A stretch of DNA of 64,000 nucleotides. Source: Sciurus carolinensis. Lineage: Eukaryota; Chordata; Mammalia; Rodentia; Sciuridae. The position numbers were made by a program, and so were the translations under genes. Where the stretch lies: the NCBI RefSeq assembly GCF_902686445.1, contig NC_062213.1:56245268-56309267 (forward strand), given 5' to 3'. Positions 10,293 through 21,035 of this stretch are shown one piece after another. The notes under the pieces are model-generated. The model was not told the origin of the DNA, searched no databases, and saw only the letters and a program-made list of their open reading frames with translations. How positions within the stretch are numbered: the stretch's first letter is position 1; each line of letters starts with the position of its first letter.

Positions 10293-12748
10293 CTCAATTA
10301 TAGTACCAAGTTATTCAGCCAAACACTAACGTAGGTGTCGCTAGAAGGTATTTGGTAGATGCGATTAACAAAACTCAAGCCTTTGGCTATGGCAAGAGAT
10401 GGTCATCTCTTTTTCCCACCTTTGCACACTCTGCTCTCTCTGCCTGGAATGTCTACACTTGTTTGATGAATGCCTACTGGTCTGTGGCAGGCATTATTTA
10501 TGGCTGCTCAAAGTTACCTTCTCCTTTTGTCACCTCCCACTCTAGAGGCTGAATTTCATAATGCCTCTACTCCTGGCCTCCCTAGTGGCTAAGGGCAGTT
10601 TTGTGGTCTTGTTATGGTCCATGGCTCATAACAATTTATTGGAGGTTGTTACTGGGAAAGACGCTTTCTGTAACCTGATGAAAATGGGGCAGGGTAGCTG
10701 CTTCAGTTCTTATTTGTGCCTCCTTGATGTAATGCCTGGAGCTGTGTCACCCTTTCCAGGCCATGTGGCAACAAATATGAGGGAAAGGACAAGAGGTCCT
10801 CAAGATGGCAGCCCTGATATATTGTTAACACTTTGCCAAATGTAGCAGCTACTTACCTTCAGAATTACCCTGGGTTAAAGCTGGTGTGCGTTAGACTTTC
10901 TGTTACTTGCAGCTGAAAGTATTCCTAACTAATACATTCTTCTTTGTCATCTGCTTAGATGCCATTTTCTCCAAGATGTCTCCCAGGGTCCCAAGATAGG
11001 TTTAGGGTTCTCTTCTCTGAGCTCTTATGGCAGGCTGCTTTGCCTACTTCCACCATAGCACTTGGCTATTTATATATCTCCTGTTCGTTCTCTGGACCAG
11101 AAAATTCTTGAATGTAGAACTTGTGTTTAATACACTTTCTTCTCACTAAGTACTTGCAGATTAGATGCTTTATGGTAGCTATTCAATAAATTAATACATG
11201 CCTTTAGTGAACATATTCCCTAGAAAAAGATAAAGCAAAAATAAGAAGAGAGGACATCTCTCTTTCTCCCTTCCCTTCAGCCACACTCTCCTTCCATATA
11301 GCTTGTTTGCCAGAGAACTATCTTTTGAAAGGAAAGTCACAACTCCCGTGAGCCCTTCAATGGAGAAGCCCACCTTCTCTCTCAAGAGCTCTGTCTGCAA
11401 ATCCAGTAGCCTAGAGCTCTATCTGAAAATCCAGTAGCCTAACTTGGTCTGAAGTGTCTTTATGTATTATTTAATTCTCTGTTCAAAGCATTCACTTAGT
11501 CCACAAACTCATTGGTTAGTTCATCATACTTCTAAAGAAGTCAACTGTTTTGCATTTCAGCACCAACCCTGAGCATTTAAATTCCCATGGTTGTCTTTTT
11601 GGATTCCTAGTGCACCATCTGGTAAAATGTGTGTGTGCATGTATTGTATTGTATTTCATGGCTATTGGAAAGTTTGGGATTTATTTATTAAATTCATAGT
11701 AACTGTGGTCTAAGAGAACTTAAAAAGGAAAAACACAAAATGCCCTCTTAATTAAAGGTTTATTTTGTTTTTTTCTGCTGTGAATAATCTGCAGAGAAGT
11801 AAGATGGGAAAGTAGAGCAACGTGACAGTTCTAAGATCAATGATGGCAAGGCCAGCAGCTGCAGAGAAAAGAACTTGCAGAGTACTGTGCCACTCTGGGG
11901 GTGTACCATTACCATAAACTTAGGTATCAGGAAAACTACCCAGACAGAATTATTTCACTCATTTCATAATGGCCCACACTTACCTTAAGCAGTCTATTCC
12001 GTGATCTCTGAACGGAAAATTTACCACTATAGAATCAAGACATGCACTAGCTTCAATTGGGGGAAGGCAAAATCTTAAGTATTTCTGCAGTTTCTGGCCT
12101 GCTAAATGTGTCATGCAGTTTATTTTTCAGAAAGTGACACATAAAACACTTAATTCAATTTAACAACAAAGTTTGGCTTCTAGGCAGCTTCTCGTGTGTG
12201 ACTTTAACAGGTTTTCGTCAGTTAGCTATGAGCATTTGTGAGGGGTACTGCATGAATTAACAATGGTTGCGCACAGAAAATTAAGTGTTACCTTGCTATT
12301 TATGCTGCTGTATCCCTTGGTGCAAATCCCAGTGGAAAAACCTGCTTCTCCATGAACTATTCCTTGCAGAATATCTTTCCAGTTCCATGAAACTAGAGAA
12401 AGAACTTAAAACATGTAAGGCAAAAATGCACATGAGCTTTTTGTGCTTTATCACCTTGATGGAGTGGTTGTGCTCACCTCTTTCCAAAGCCAGGAAGCTT
12501 TTGCTGTGATGAAAATCCTTCCTTCTAGGTTGCTCAGCAACAGCTACCCCTTAGTAAGTGAGGACCACCTGATGCCGGCTTCAAAGAAAATTCTGTGCCG
12601 AATGTGTTAGTACACTTAAGGATCCTCTATTTGGTGTGTTTATTCAGATCAGAAACTTCGTCTGGACTCTGGTGTTTGGGGAGACAGAAGGCCTTGGTTT
12701 AGTCCTATCTGGTCTCCATGATTGACTTGATTGAGGGGGACATACAGG
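10293..12748. other. Mostly unique sequence, possible old repeat end near 10940
   Basis: The stretch ending near 10940 (CTGTTACTTGCAGCTG, CCTAACTAATACA) resembles the end of an old LTR or DNA element, but I cannot name it. Around 12000-12270 the sequence is AT-rich and non-repetitive and includes ACAATGGTTGCGCAC (SOX-like next to C/EBP-like). No exon is recognised. Confidence 0.45.
11385..11440. repeat. 28-bp tandem duplication
   Basis: Unit 11385-11412 is followed directly by 11413-11440. Each begins AGAGCTCT and ends ATCCAGTAGCCT, differing at two positions by eye. A recent local duplication in otherwise unique DNA. Confidence 0.9.
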
Positions 12749-13190
12749 TGCTGACACCAGTCTTGGAAATCAGGACTGGGTCCTCATTCCCCTGGCATTG
12801 AAGATTAAACACTGGAGAAAAGCTGAGGTAAGTGTAGAAAGCAGGTTTTATTTAAGGGACAGAACAGAAATAGACTTCTCAGGAGAGAAGGGAACCCAGA
12901 GCTGGTATCAGTGCAAGGGGTATGTGTCTTGTCCCTTTATAAATCTCAGGTTTCTTTGGCTCCCCAAACCCCTTCCTGTCTTGCCTACCTACCCAAAAGG
13001 CAAGAAAAGAGCCACCCAGGGACCAAGCATTAGCAACAACTTGTGTTGGGTGGAGTGGTCATTCACTGTCTCCACTGACTACCTGTCCTTTGCCACAGTC
13101 TCAGTGCTTGTGAGACAGAATAGGGAAGCCTTGATCCTTGACCCTCTCCAGCCACAATCCTCTCTCCACCAAGGTATTCATACATAACAT
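12749..13190 (-). mobile_element. Possible ERV solo LTR
   Basis: On the minus strand a signal AAATAAAACCTGCTTTC (around 12843-12860 on the plus strand) precedes about 90 bases that look like an R-U5 region and end near a terminal CA (TG at 12749 on the plus strand). Such a layout suggests an endogenous retrovirus LTR. No gag, pol or env homology adjoins it and the other boundary is uncertain. A frame of 129 codons on the plus strand (12798-13187) is antisense to it and is not credible. Confidence 0.4.
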
Positions 13191-13819
13191 AAGCTGTTTT
13201 CAAAAGATGTTTCCATTGATGGCCAGCTTCAGGAGCTGCTGACTTCTTCTAAAGCTTGCCATAGACTTTCCCACAATCCCTGCACGTGCAGAATGCCTGA
13301 TCCTGACTGCTACATAACCTTCGTGGAGTGGTGGCAGTGAGCACCTCGGCTATCTTTTGTGCGTTGAGTGTGGAGGAACCCAATCCACAAAGGCAGATCT
13401 CTGTGTCAAGTGCAAACCTTGGTACTGGGAGCAGTAGGCTGATGTGTGCCGTGATCCCGAGTTGTGTGCAACCACCACCAAGGCGTGCCTGTGCAAGGCA
13501 ATAGAGGGGAGAACCCACCCCATGTGCTGACTCCCTTGTACTTGAACTTAAGTCCTAAGAAAGTCTCCTTCATTGATGGTGTTTACCACTTTGTGATATT
13601 TATTTTGAATTGAGCAAAAGAACCTGGGCTGGTTGGTAATGCTTACTTAGTGCTGCCTTAGGGAGTAAAACTGGGAAAGGGGCTAAGTTTGTTTTCAGAG
13701 CTAGTTTTGTATTAATCTGTAATCTTGTCTCAAAATAAGTTTTTAATTACCCAGTGATCTGCAATTTACCAGACTATTGGTATAGTCACTGGCACACAGG
13801 AGTAAAATAATCAACATCT
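13191..13819. other. Unidentified sequence
   Basis: The region 13205-13600 has slightly higher GC and short frames on both strands but no motif I recognise. A decayed processed pseudogene cannot be excluded, although I see no poly-A tail or flanking duplication. Confidence 0.35.
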
Positions 13820-14012
13820 TCCGAACATTTACTATGAGTTAGACACCTCTGAAGAACTTTCATATTTCAATGTATTTAAGTTCTTTAAGTCTCATAATAA
13901 TCATAGGAGATAGCTGCAGTTAGCATCCCATTTTAGGAAGGACAAAACTGAAACTCAGGGAGGCTGACTTGTCTGATGTCACACATCTGGGATTTAGCAG
14001 TGTGACTCCTCT
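13820..14012 (-). mobile_element. MIR SINE relic
   Basis: Complement of MIR read nearly end to end: ACTATGAGTTAGACACC, TCTCATAATAATCATAGGAG, CATCCCATTTTAGGAAGG, AAACTGAAACTCAGGGAGGC and GATGTCACACATCTGGGATT. Confidence 0.85.
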
Positions 14013-14559
14013 TCCAAGTTCTTCATTATTCAAATATGTTTATTTAAATTATTGTGTTCCAACCGAAAGCTAATTTATTTACTTGTCTTAAGGCAATAGT
14101 TTTAGGCATTTTGGGAAAAAATAGAAATCAATAATAACTGGTATTTGTGTAACTATTTATACATTACAAGGTATATTCTATATTATGATGACAAAAATAA
14201 TCAAAGTTTCCATTTATGAAGTGCCTCCTCTATGCTAGGTGTCTCTCTAAAAGATTCTTTATATGCATTCATTGTTCCATTTAAAAATATAGATATCAAT
14301 CTCTCTGAATAGAGAAGGAAAATGGAGACACACTGAGCCTGTGTGACTGACCTCCCTGAGGCCAGACAACAGGCCTGCCCAGGTCACCGCCCTGTGCCTT
14401 CTCATCACCCAGGAGGAAACAGAAGTACAGAGTGGCTGAGAGCTTTGCACTTGTTTTGTGGCTTAAAAGGCCACATGCTTTGCTCTACAGCATGCTGGCC
14501 CTTAGACTGGCTCACTGTTGGAACCCAAATGCTCCAATTGCTGTGCTTTTTTTTTTTTT
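14013..14559. other. Unique sequence with a possible MIR scrap
   Basis: About 14215-14275 (GAAGTGCCTCCTCTATGCTAG) resembles the 3' part of a minus-strand MIR. Otherwise unrecognised. A T15 run ends near 14562. Confidence 0.45.
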
Positions 14560-14715
14560 TTAATCTGTAAGATAGTGGCAAAATTTAATACAGACAGAAC
14601 CACATCTTATGGATGGGGAACCTGGAGTTTCAATGACTGGTTCAAGATGTTTCTAGTAAATGACTAAAACTAGACTTGAACCCAAAGATTCTGACTTCAA
14701 ATACTTGACCAGCAG
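14560..14715 (-). mobile_element. MIR SINE relic
   Basis: Complement of MIR with many changes: TCTTATGGATGGGGAACC, CAATGACTGGTTCAAGATG, AACTAGACTTGAACCCAAAG, TTCTGACTTCAAATAC. Confidence 0.6.
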
Positions 14716-17649
14716 CTTACAACCCAAGCTGTAGGCTACAGAAGGCCCCTTTCCTCCCAAGCCTCATGACAGGGTTGTTTCAGAGCTATTATCTCCACTA
14801 ATGGCCAGTAACTCTTGCCATCATTCAAAATGACATGGTCCCTTTTGTATTTCAGGTGACAAAATGGAGAGATATGTGTTGCTACTCACCTGAATATAAT
14901 GCCAGCAGCCCACAGCTGTCAGAAGTTCATCCAGGAAAACTGGGTCCTTCCCATGCAGTGGCAGACTCTGAGTCCCTTGTGAGAGTGTTCCCTGGAATGC
15001 GAGGAGAAGAAGCAATGTGTAGCCTGTGCTCCGGGTTCTGGCCAGGGGCTGACACTTTGCACTTGCTCGGCAGTTGTCTTCGGCTCCTACAAGAGATGAC
15101 AGGGCTGTTTTGACAGGTGAAATAGCAAACTGCTGAACCAGTGAGGCCACCTCTCTGGAGAGTCCCTGGGTCACCAGTCTGCCTCTTGCTTGCCAAAAGA
15201 CTGGCCAACCAGGCAGGAGGGGATATGGTAAGAGTACCAGGTGTGGAGCATCAGAGAGAGGTCAAGGCTACTTTTGCAGGGGATTGTATGACTTATGGAA
15301 AGATAGCAGTCTGAAGTTCCTGGAGTTACAGCTTTTGAATGTGAGGCTGCCTGACTCTAAAGCCCAAGTGTTTTTTTGCTGTGTCCTAACTAGACATTAA
15401 CTTGGCATGACTCAAATTGGCATTATTCAAATTGTTCTGATTATCAAGCAGGACACTCAAGTGATAAGTTCATGTTTTGACACAAAAATTCTATTCCTGA
15501 TCCTAGGATTCAAATGGTCATATTCATTCCTCTTGTGGTGGTTGCTCTTTAGCTTAATTATCAGAGCCAAAGTAAATTGCTGTTTGAATTTGTTGTTTTG
15601 TTAATTTTGTTTTATATGAAACAATTATTAACAATGGACTCATTAACTAGTAGTGGACATGTCACCAACACTCTCAGGCCTCGTCTGTAATGGAGCCACT
15701 GCACGGGATTCTAATGGAATGTTCTGCAGCAATACTGAGGAGCAGGAGGCATGGCGGGGCCAGTAGGCGTGATTCTAGTCAGTGTTCATGGTGGGTTTGA
15801 GATCCTGGGCAGAATGTGTAATCAGGAAGGTGTGATTCAGCAGTTAGTTCATTTTTCCCACTGAGGGAGTTTTTAATTTTTAGCCTGTTTACCTGCCATG
15901 GCTCCGTTTCTCTTTGGTTCACCGTGTGCCTGCTCTGCAGTGGCGAGCTGCTTCCTGCTAATCCCAGTGCTGAGTGTCTGGCTGCTACCATAGGAGTCAC
16001 AGCCTCCTCCCAGGGAAAAGTGACTGGGGATGGGGGGTTGCCCAAGCTCATGTATTTCAGGCATAAATGTTGTGTGAACAAAAGCAGGCAGGGAAGAAGA
16101 CAACCATGACAAAGTGGGACACAAGCACCAGAGGAAAGACCTGGAGGCACAGCCAGAGGAGTGAACCTGCGACAGATGAGTAATCACTGTGAAGACCAGC
16201 ACTCTCTAGACACGGATCCTCCCTAGCAGAGGAGGAGGCAGAAGCATGGAAGACAGAGGAGTGTCCAACCAGAAGGGTTGGCTACTTTATGGAGTCCAAC
16301 TCCTACCCATGATGGGGAAGAATCAATCTGCAAGAGATGGACACCTGATGGGCGATGTTTGAGTCTGGTTCTCTACTGTGCAACAGTGCATGTTGCCACA
16401 GGATCCCGGTGATGGCAGCCATAAGAAACTCTGGTGCAAGCTCACACCAGCCCAGGCAAGTCAAGAACTGTCAGTACCCCTTTAGGAACTAGGTCCAGCT
16501 CAGCTCAAGAATTATGGTAATCCCCATTTTCTAAATATATTTCTTGATTCTTAGTCCTAAGCTGACATTTGGGCCCAGGTCTTACATTTGTTGTTTCTTT
16601 ATGTTCCCAAGTCTTGCCCCTCAGCTCTGAGAGTTTGTCTCTCTGATTCCCTTAGTTCTTACTTGAACACCTTTGTTTCAGCCATGGAGAACTCACAATT
16701 GGCCAGTAGCTGATTTGGTCCTAGAAAGCATTTCTTTACTCTTGAAATGATTGTACTGATGAATTAAAAAGTATAATAAATGGCAGGAAAGTTCCCATGG
16801 GTTTCTGCTATAGAGTTACTAAAGTTATTCCCGACTTCTCTACTGGAAAGTGTAATGTGGACTTGGTGGAAATCGTCAAAGGCACTATATATTGCTTTTT
16901 TTTGTCACAGTGACCAATTTGGAAGTAAGTAGATTTGATGCATAGGGAGCTTTCCTGGCTTGGGTTATTTATGCTCAAATTCCTCAATGTCTAATAACAA
17001 AGACACCTCTGCACATTAGGAATACCAGAAACAAAAAAATTCCCTCTGGGAGTCTAAATGGAGTCACACATCTGGACTGAAAATTTTAAAATACTATACA
17101 GATACTTCTACATAGTTGGAAGTTTAGCATAATACACATGTAAGAGCCAGATTCCCCCTCCCATCACAGAGTTGTTCCTGTTCCCCTGCAGAGTAATGAT
17201 TAAATACTATTGCCAGGCAGAAATTCCAATTGTGAAGATGAACTCTGAGCTAGTAGGCCTCAAGATGTCCTTCTCTATGAGTCAATGCTGGGGAGCTCTT
17301 GATGATCAGGATTGTTGTACAGCAATATATTCAAAAACTGTGCAGTACACCTGCAAAATGTCCTATCCTGGCTGGACCTGGGATCAATTAAATCAGGATC
17401 TGGGTGAAATCTTTGCTTTAGCAATACTGCAAAAGTTCTCTGGAGGATTTCAGTGTGCAACTAAGCAGGTGACAGGTGTAGCAAGATATTGAACTTCTCC
17501 GCTCCTTGTGTGGCCAGTGCCCCTGAGCACGGGAGGTCACCTCTAGCCTCAATCTTTCTCCTCTGGATTGTAAGAAATGTGATCATGTTCTTTGTGAAAC
17601 AGGCTGCCCTGTTAGTTTTAAATCAATTCTTTCGTTGGTAGGAAATGCC
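14716..17649. other. Long unique block
   Basis: About 2.9 kb without a recognised repeat. Frames of up to 123 codons (for example 14821-15174, 15779-16150 and 17172-17492) overlap on both strands and show no domain, so I do not call them. Splice-like sequence occurs but no exon can be supported. Confidence 0.5.
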
Positions 17650-17971
17650 ATGATCTGAATGTGTCCCCTAAGAATTCACGTGTTGGAAACTCTCTTTCTA
17701 GTGCAGAGGTGGGCCTTTGGGAGGTGTTTGGGTCATGAAGACTTCACCCGTGTGAGTAGTCAATGCTGCTATAAAAGGACTTGTGGGTGTGAGATCACTC
17801 TCCCTTTCCTTTTTCACTCCCACCATGTGGGGATACAAGAGGAAGGTCTTCACTAAATGCTGATGCCCCCATCTTGAACTTTTAGCTTCTATAACTGTGA
17901 AAATTAAATTTTTGTTTTTGAAAAATTACTGAGTCTTAGGGATTTTGTTACATTGACACAAAGTAACTAAG
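17650..17971 (+). mobile_element. MaLR LTR (MST/MLT1-like)
   Basis: Diverged but in order: TGATCTGAATGTGTCCCC, GGTGGGCCTTTGGGAGG, TGCTATAAAAGGACTTGTG (TATA-like box), TCCCACCATGTGGGG and TTTTGTTACATTGACACA. Solo LTR. Confidence 0.7.
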
Positions 17972-18229
17972 GGATGAAGTTAGCACGAGTACCATGTTGT
18001 CAATGTGGTCATCCATTTGGGTCCACCATGTAAGCTGGTGACTTCCAACAAGGGTCCCTGTTAGGCATGTGCTTAATTTCTTTCTTTCTCTCACCTGACT
18101 GTCCCACTGTTTGTCAGATGATTTGCCTTACCTGTTATTAAATTTGTTTATTTATATTATTTCCTAGGGGAGGCCTAGGAAAACATTATAAATCTTTAGT
18201 AAGTGAAGACGTTAGTGAAGGGTTGAACT

Positions 18230-18500
18230 TATTCAGCACTGCGGCATAGGCTCTTGCCCCTCTGGATTTCCATACTTGCTTTCTTGATCTGGAATTCCCC
18301 TTCCCATGCATCTTTTTGAGTCTTGTCATTTACTTGGCCTTTCATGTGAATATCCTTGCCCAGATTTTCTCTCTCATTCCCCTCATTTCCTTTCCCATTC
18401 TTCATGGCCCCTTAAAAGTGCTGGCATCATTGCACAATCCTGTCATCAGATATATAAATCTCTTGCATTTTTTAACAGCTATAGCACTTTGTACCCTATG
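18230..18500 (+). mobile_element. L2-type LINE 3' relic
   Basis: Segments like TGGAATTCCCCTTCCCATGC, CTTTCATGTGAATATCCTTG and ATAGCACTTTGTACC follow the L2 3' region order. Highly diverged, no coding sequence. Confidence 0.5.
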
Positions 18501-19290
18501 TCTCTTAAAATCATTTTATTATTTTTAATTTGCAAATATTGTCTGTGTTCATGGTGTACAACATGATGTTTTGACATACATAAGCAGGGTGGAACAGCTA
18601 AATCAAGCTCATTAGCATAATATAAAGTACTTTATATAAGGTACTTGTCTTTTTTTGGTGGTTGCAAATTCTGTCTTATAGTACCTATCACTTTGTACAG
18701 CAGACAGGTGGGTGTCTACGTAAATGTCTCATCTCCTGGTGGTGGATATTACTGGTGATCTATCAAACTCCCATTCTCCCTGCAGCAGTTTGAATTTTTC
18801 AAAATATGTTGCAATGATAATTCCAGTTTCATATACTCTTCCAGAACCTTTCTACCCAAACCATCAAGATGCAGAGTTTATGTTCTTCTGTCTTGAAACT
18901 TGGTGGCAAATAAAATGTGATAGAAGTGAAGCTAAGTTAGGCAAGACAATGCAGCACCCCTGACTCATCATGAGGCATGTGCCTCCAGAGTCCTGAGCTG
19001 CCAGGTAAGAAGTCCAGTGACTCAGAAGCCACCGTGCTAGGCAGGGCATGCAGAGAGACCATACAGAGACAGGGATGCTTAAGGAGCCATCCACTGACCT
19101 TCAAGCAGCCTCGCTCCGTAGCTCCATGCAGAGCAGAGATATGTTGTCCCTGTCCAAGTTGCAGACTTGTAAGCTAAACTTGATTACTGTTGTTTTTAGG
19201 TCATCAAGTTTTGTGTGGTTTGTTATGCTAATATGTAACCAGAACATTACTTTTCCTCCTTCCTAACACGATTTCAATTTTGCTCAACCA
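18501..19290. other. Unique sequence
   Basis: No recognised feature. Confidence 0.5.
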
Positions 19291-19890
19291 TCTGGCCCTT
19301 TCTTTTTTTTAATTTTAATTTTTTTTAAATTTTACAGGCTGCATTTTGATTCATTGTACACAAATGGGGTACATCTTTTCATTTCTATGGTTGTACATGA
19401 TGTAGACTCATACCGTTCATGTAATCATACATGTACATGGGGTAATGATGTCTGTCTCATTCCACCATTTCTCATACCCCCCTCCCTCTCATTTCCCTCT
19501 ATGTAATCTAAAGTTCCTCCATTCTTCTCTTGCCCTCACTCCCCACCCCATTATATATCATCATTCACTTATCAGGGAAAACATTCGGCCTTTGATTTTT
19601 TGGGATTGGCTTATTTCACTTTGCATGATATTCTACAATTCCATCCATTTTTCTGCAAATGCCATAATATTCTTCTTCTTTATGGCTGAATAATATTCCA
19701 TTGTATATCCATATATATACCACCGTTTCTTTATCCATTCATCTGTTGAAGGGCATCTAGGTTGGTTCCACAATATAGCCATTGTGAATTGAGCTGCTGT
19801 AAACATTGATGTGACTGTGTTTCCATAATATGCTAATTCTAAGTCCTTTGGGAGTGGAATACTCCTCAGTTTATACCCGTCTGGCCCTTT
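19291..19890 (-). mobile_element. LINE-1 fragment with inverted 5' tip
   Basis: Flanked by an 11-bp duplication TCTGGCCCTTT (19291-19301 and 19880-19890). After a T-rich tail it contains the L1 3' UTR and the C-terminal end of ORF2. The frame 19633-19905 reads, on the minus strand, pieces such as LELAYYGNTVTSMFTAAQFT and WNQPRCPSTDEWIKK, the standard L1 ORF2 tail. The last 18 bases before the right duplication (19861-19878, ACTCCTCAGTTTATACCC) are in the opposite orientation to the rest. The element is severely 5'-truncated and cannot move. Confidence 0.9.
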
Positions 19891-20924
19891 TTTACCATCT
19901 TTCATGACTAGAGGAAGAAGTCCCCACTACCCATTATTTGTTCTATTTGACCCAGGGGAATCCAGTGTGCATTCCAGTGGTTGTTTCACGATGTAGTTTA
20001 GGTCTATCTACAAGAGGAGGGGTTTGTTGAGGGCTTCTTAGTATGTGTGTTTTCTTTTTTCTGAGAAAATATCTGGAAGCTACTTACCCCATCTTCCCTT
20101 AGATCTTATCATGTGCAGATGTTAGTGTCCAGAATCCCTACACCTATGTCATTGCCGGCATGAGATGATTCTTTGTCATGGAGGAGAGCAGAGGCCAAGA
20201 GAAACAAGGACTTATGTGGGAGGATGCTTAATTAATTTTCACTTAAAAATCTGTAGGAACACAACTCAGAATTGGTGTGCCATCTCCACTCTAAAAAGTT
20301 CTCAAGGACCCAAGAAATTTCCAGATGGTCACTCTATCATCTCCAAAATAGGATACTTGTCATTATGATCCAATATAATGACAGCCATCTTCCAGGCAGC
20401 TAAAAGGTAGAAGGTATAAGAAAGAAGAAGGTGAAGTGTATTTACCATCTGTCTTTTGAGAACGTTACTTATAAGCGGTTAAATACATTTCGGCTTACAT
20501 CGTGCTCCCTAAAACTTAGTGTGAGGGAAGCTGAGAAAGTAGTTTACATTCAGGATATTAGGGGACAGCTGAGTTGACTCTGACACACTGAGGCTGTAAA
20601 CTTCTTTACCATTTAAAAATGAGTTTATATTGGACTTTCTGTTAACTTCTCAGCAAAGAGATCTAGACTAATATACCCTATTTCTATCACATAGTGTAGA
20701 AATCCCCTTATTAACCAGTCTGTTGATGCACAAGTCCAAGTCCTGGAGGCTCCCAGTTAACAGACAGTATAGCAGCTGTGTCTGTATCTCCTCTCCCATC
20801 TTATGACTTCTGTGGGACAAGGTTAAAATAACACATGGATAGTCTACCTCAGGGATGGAAGTAGATTTTTATTAAATGCCAGTCTCATCAAGTCTGTGAT
20901 GAGGTTGGCATTTAGTAACCCTCC
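19891..20924. other. Unique sequence
   Basis: No recognised feature beyond short shadow frames. Confidence 0.5.
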
Positions 20925-21035
20925 AGGAGGGCAGGAGTCACATTTTGCATCTTTTGCTGTTGTAGCCCATTGCATATTACAAGACCTGGGACATAGCAGG
21001 CACGTGATCAATACTTGTTGAACAAATGAGTGACT
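20925..21035 (+). mobile_element. L2 3' end relic
   Basis: Typical L2 3' terminal text: CCAGGAGGGCAGGAGTCAC, GGGACATAGCAGGCACGTGA, CAATACTTGTTGAACAAATG. Confidence 0.65.

Noticed and set aside
13249..13518. 89-codon minus-strand frame with CTCRDCGKVYGKL, faintly zinc-finger-like
   Set aside because: A single CxxC without the paired histidines, no repeat of the motif, and a competing open plus strand. Could be a decayed retrocopy but not supportable.
14821..15208. Overlapping frames of 92-117 codons
   Set aside because: Three frames on two strands are open together; none has a domain or codon pattern that stands out.
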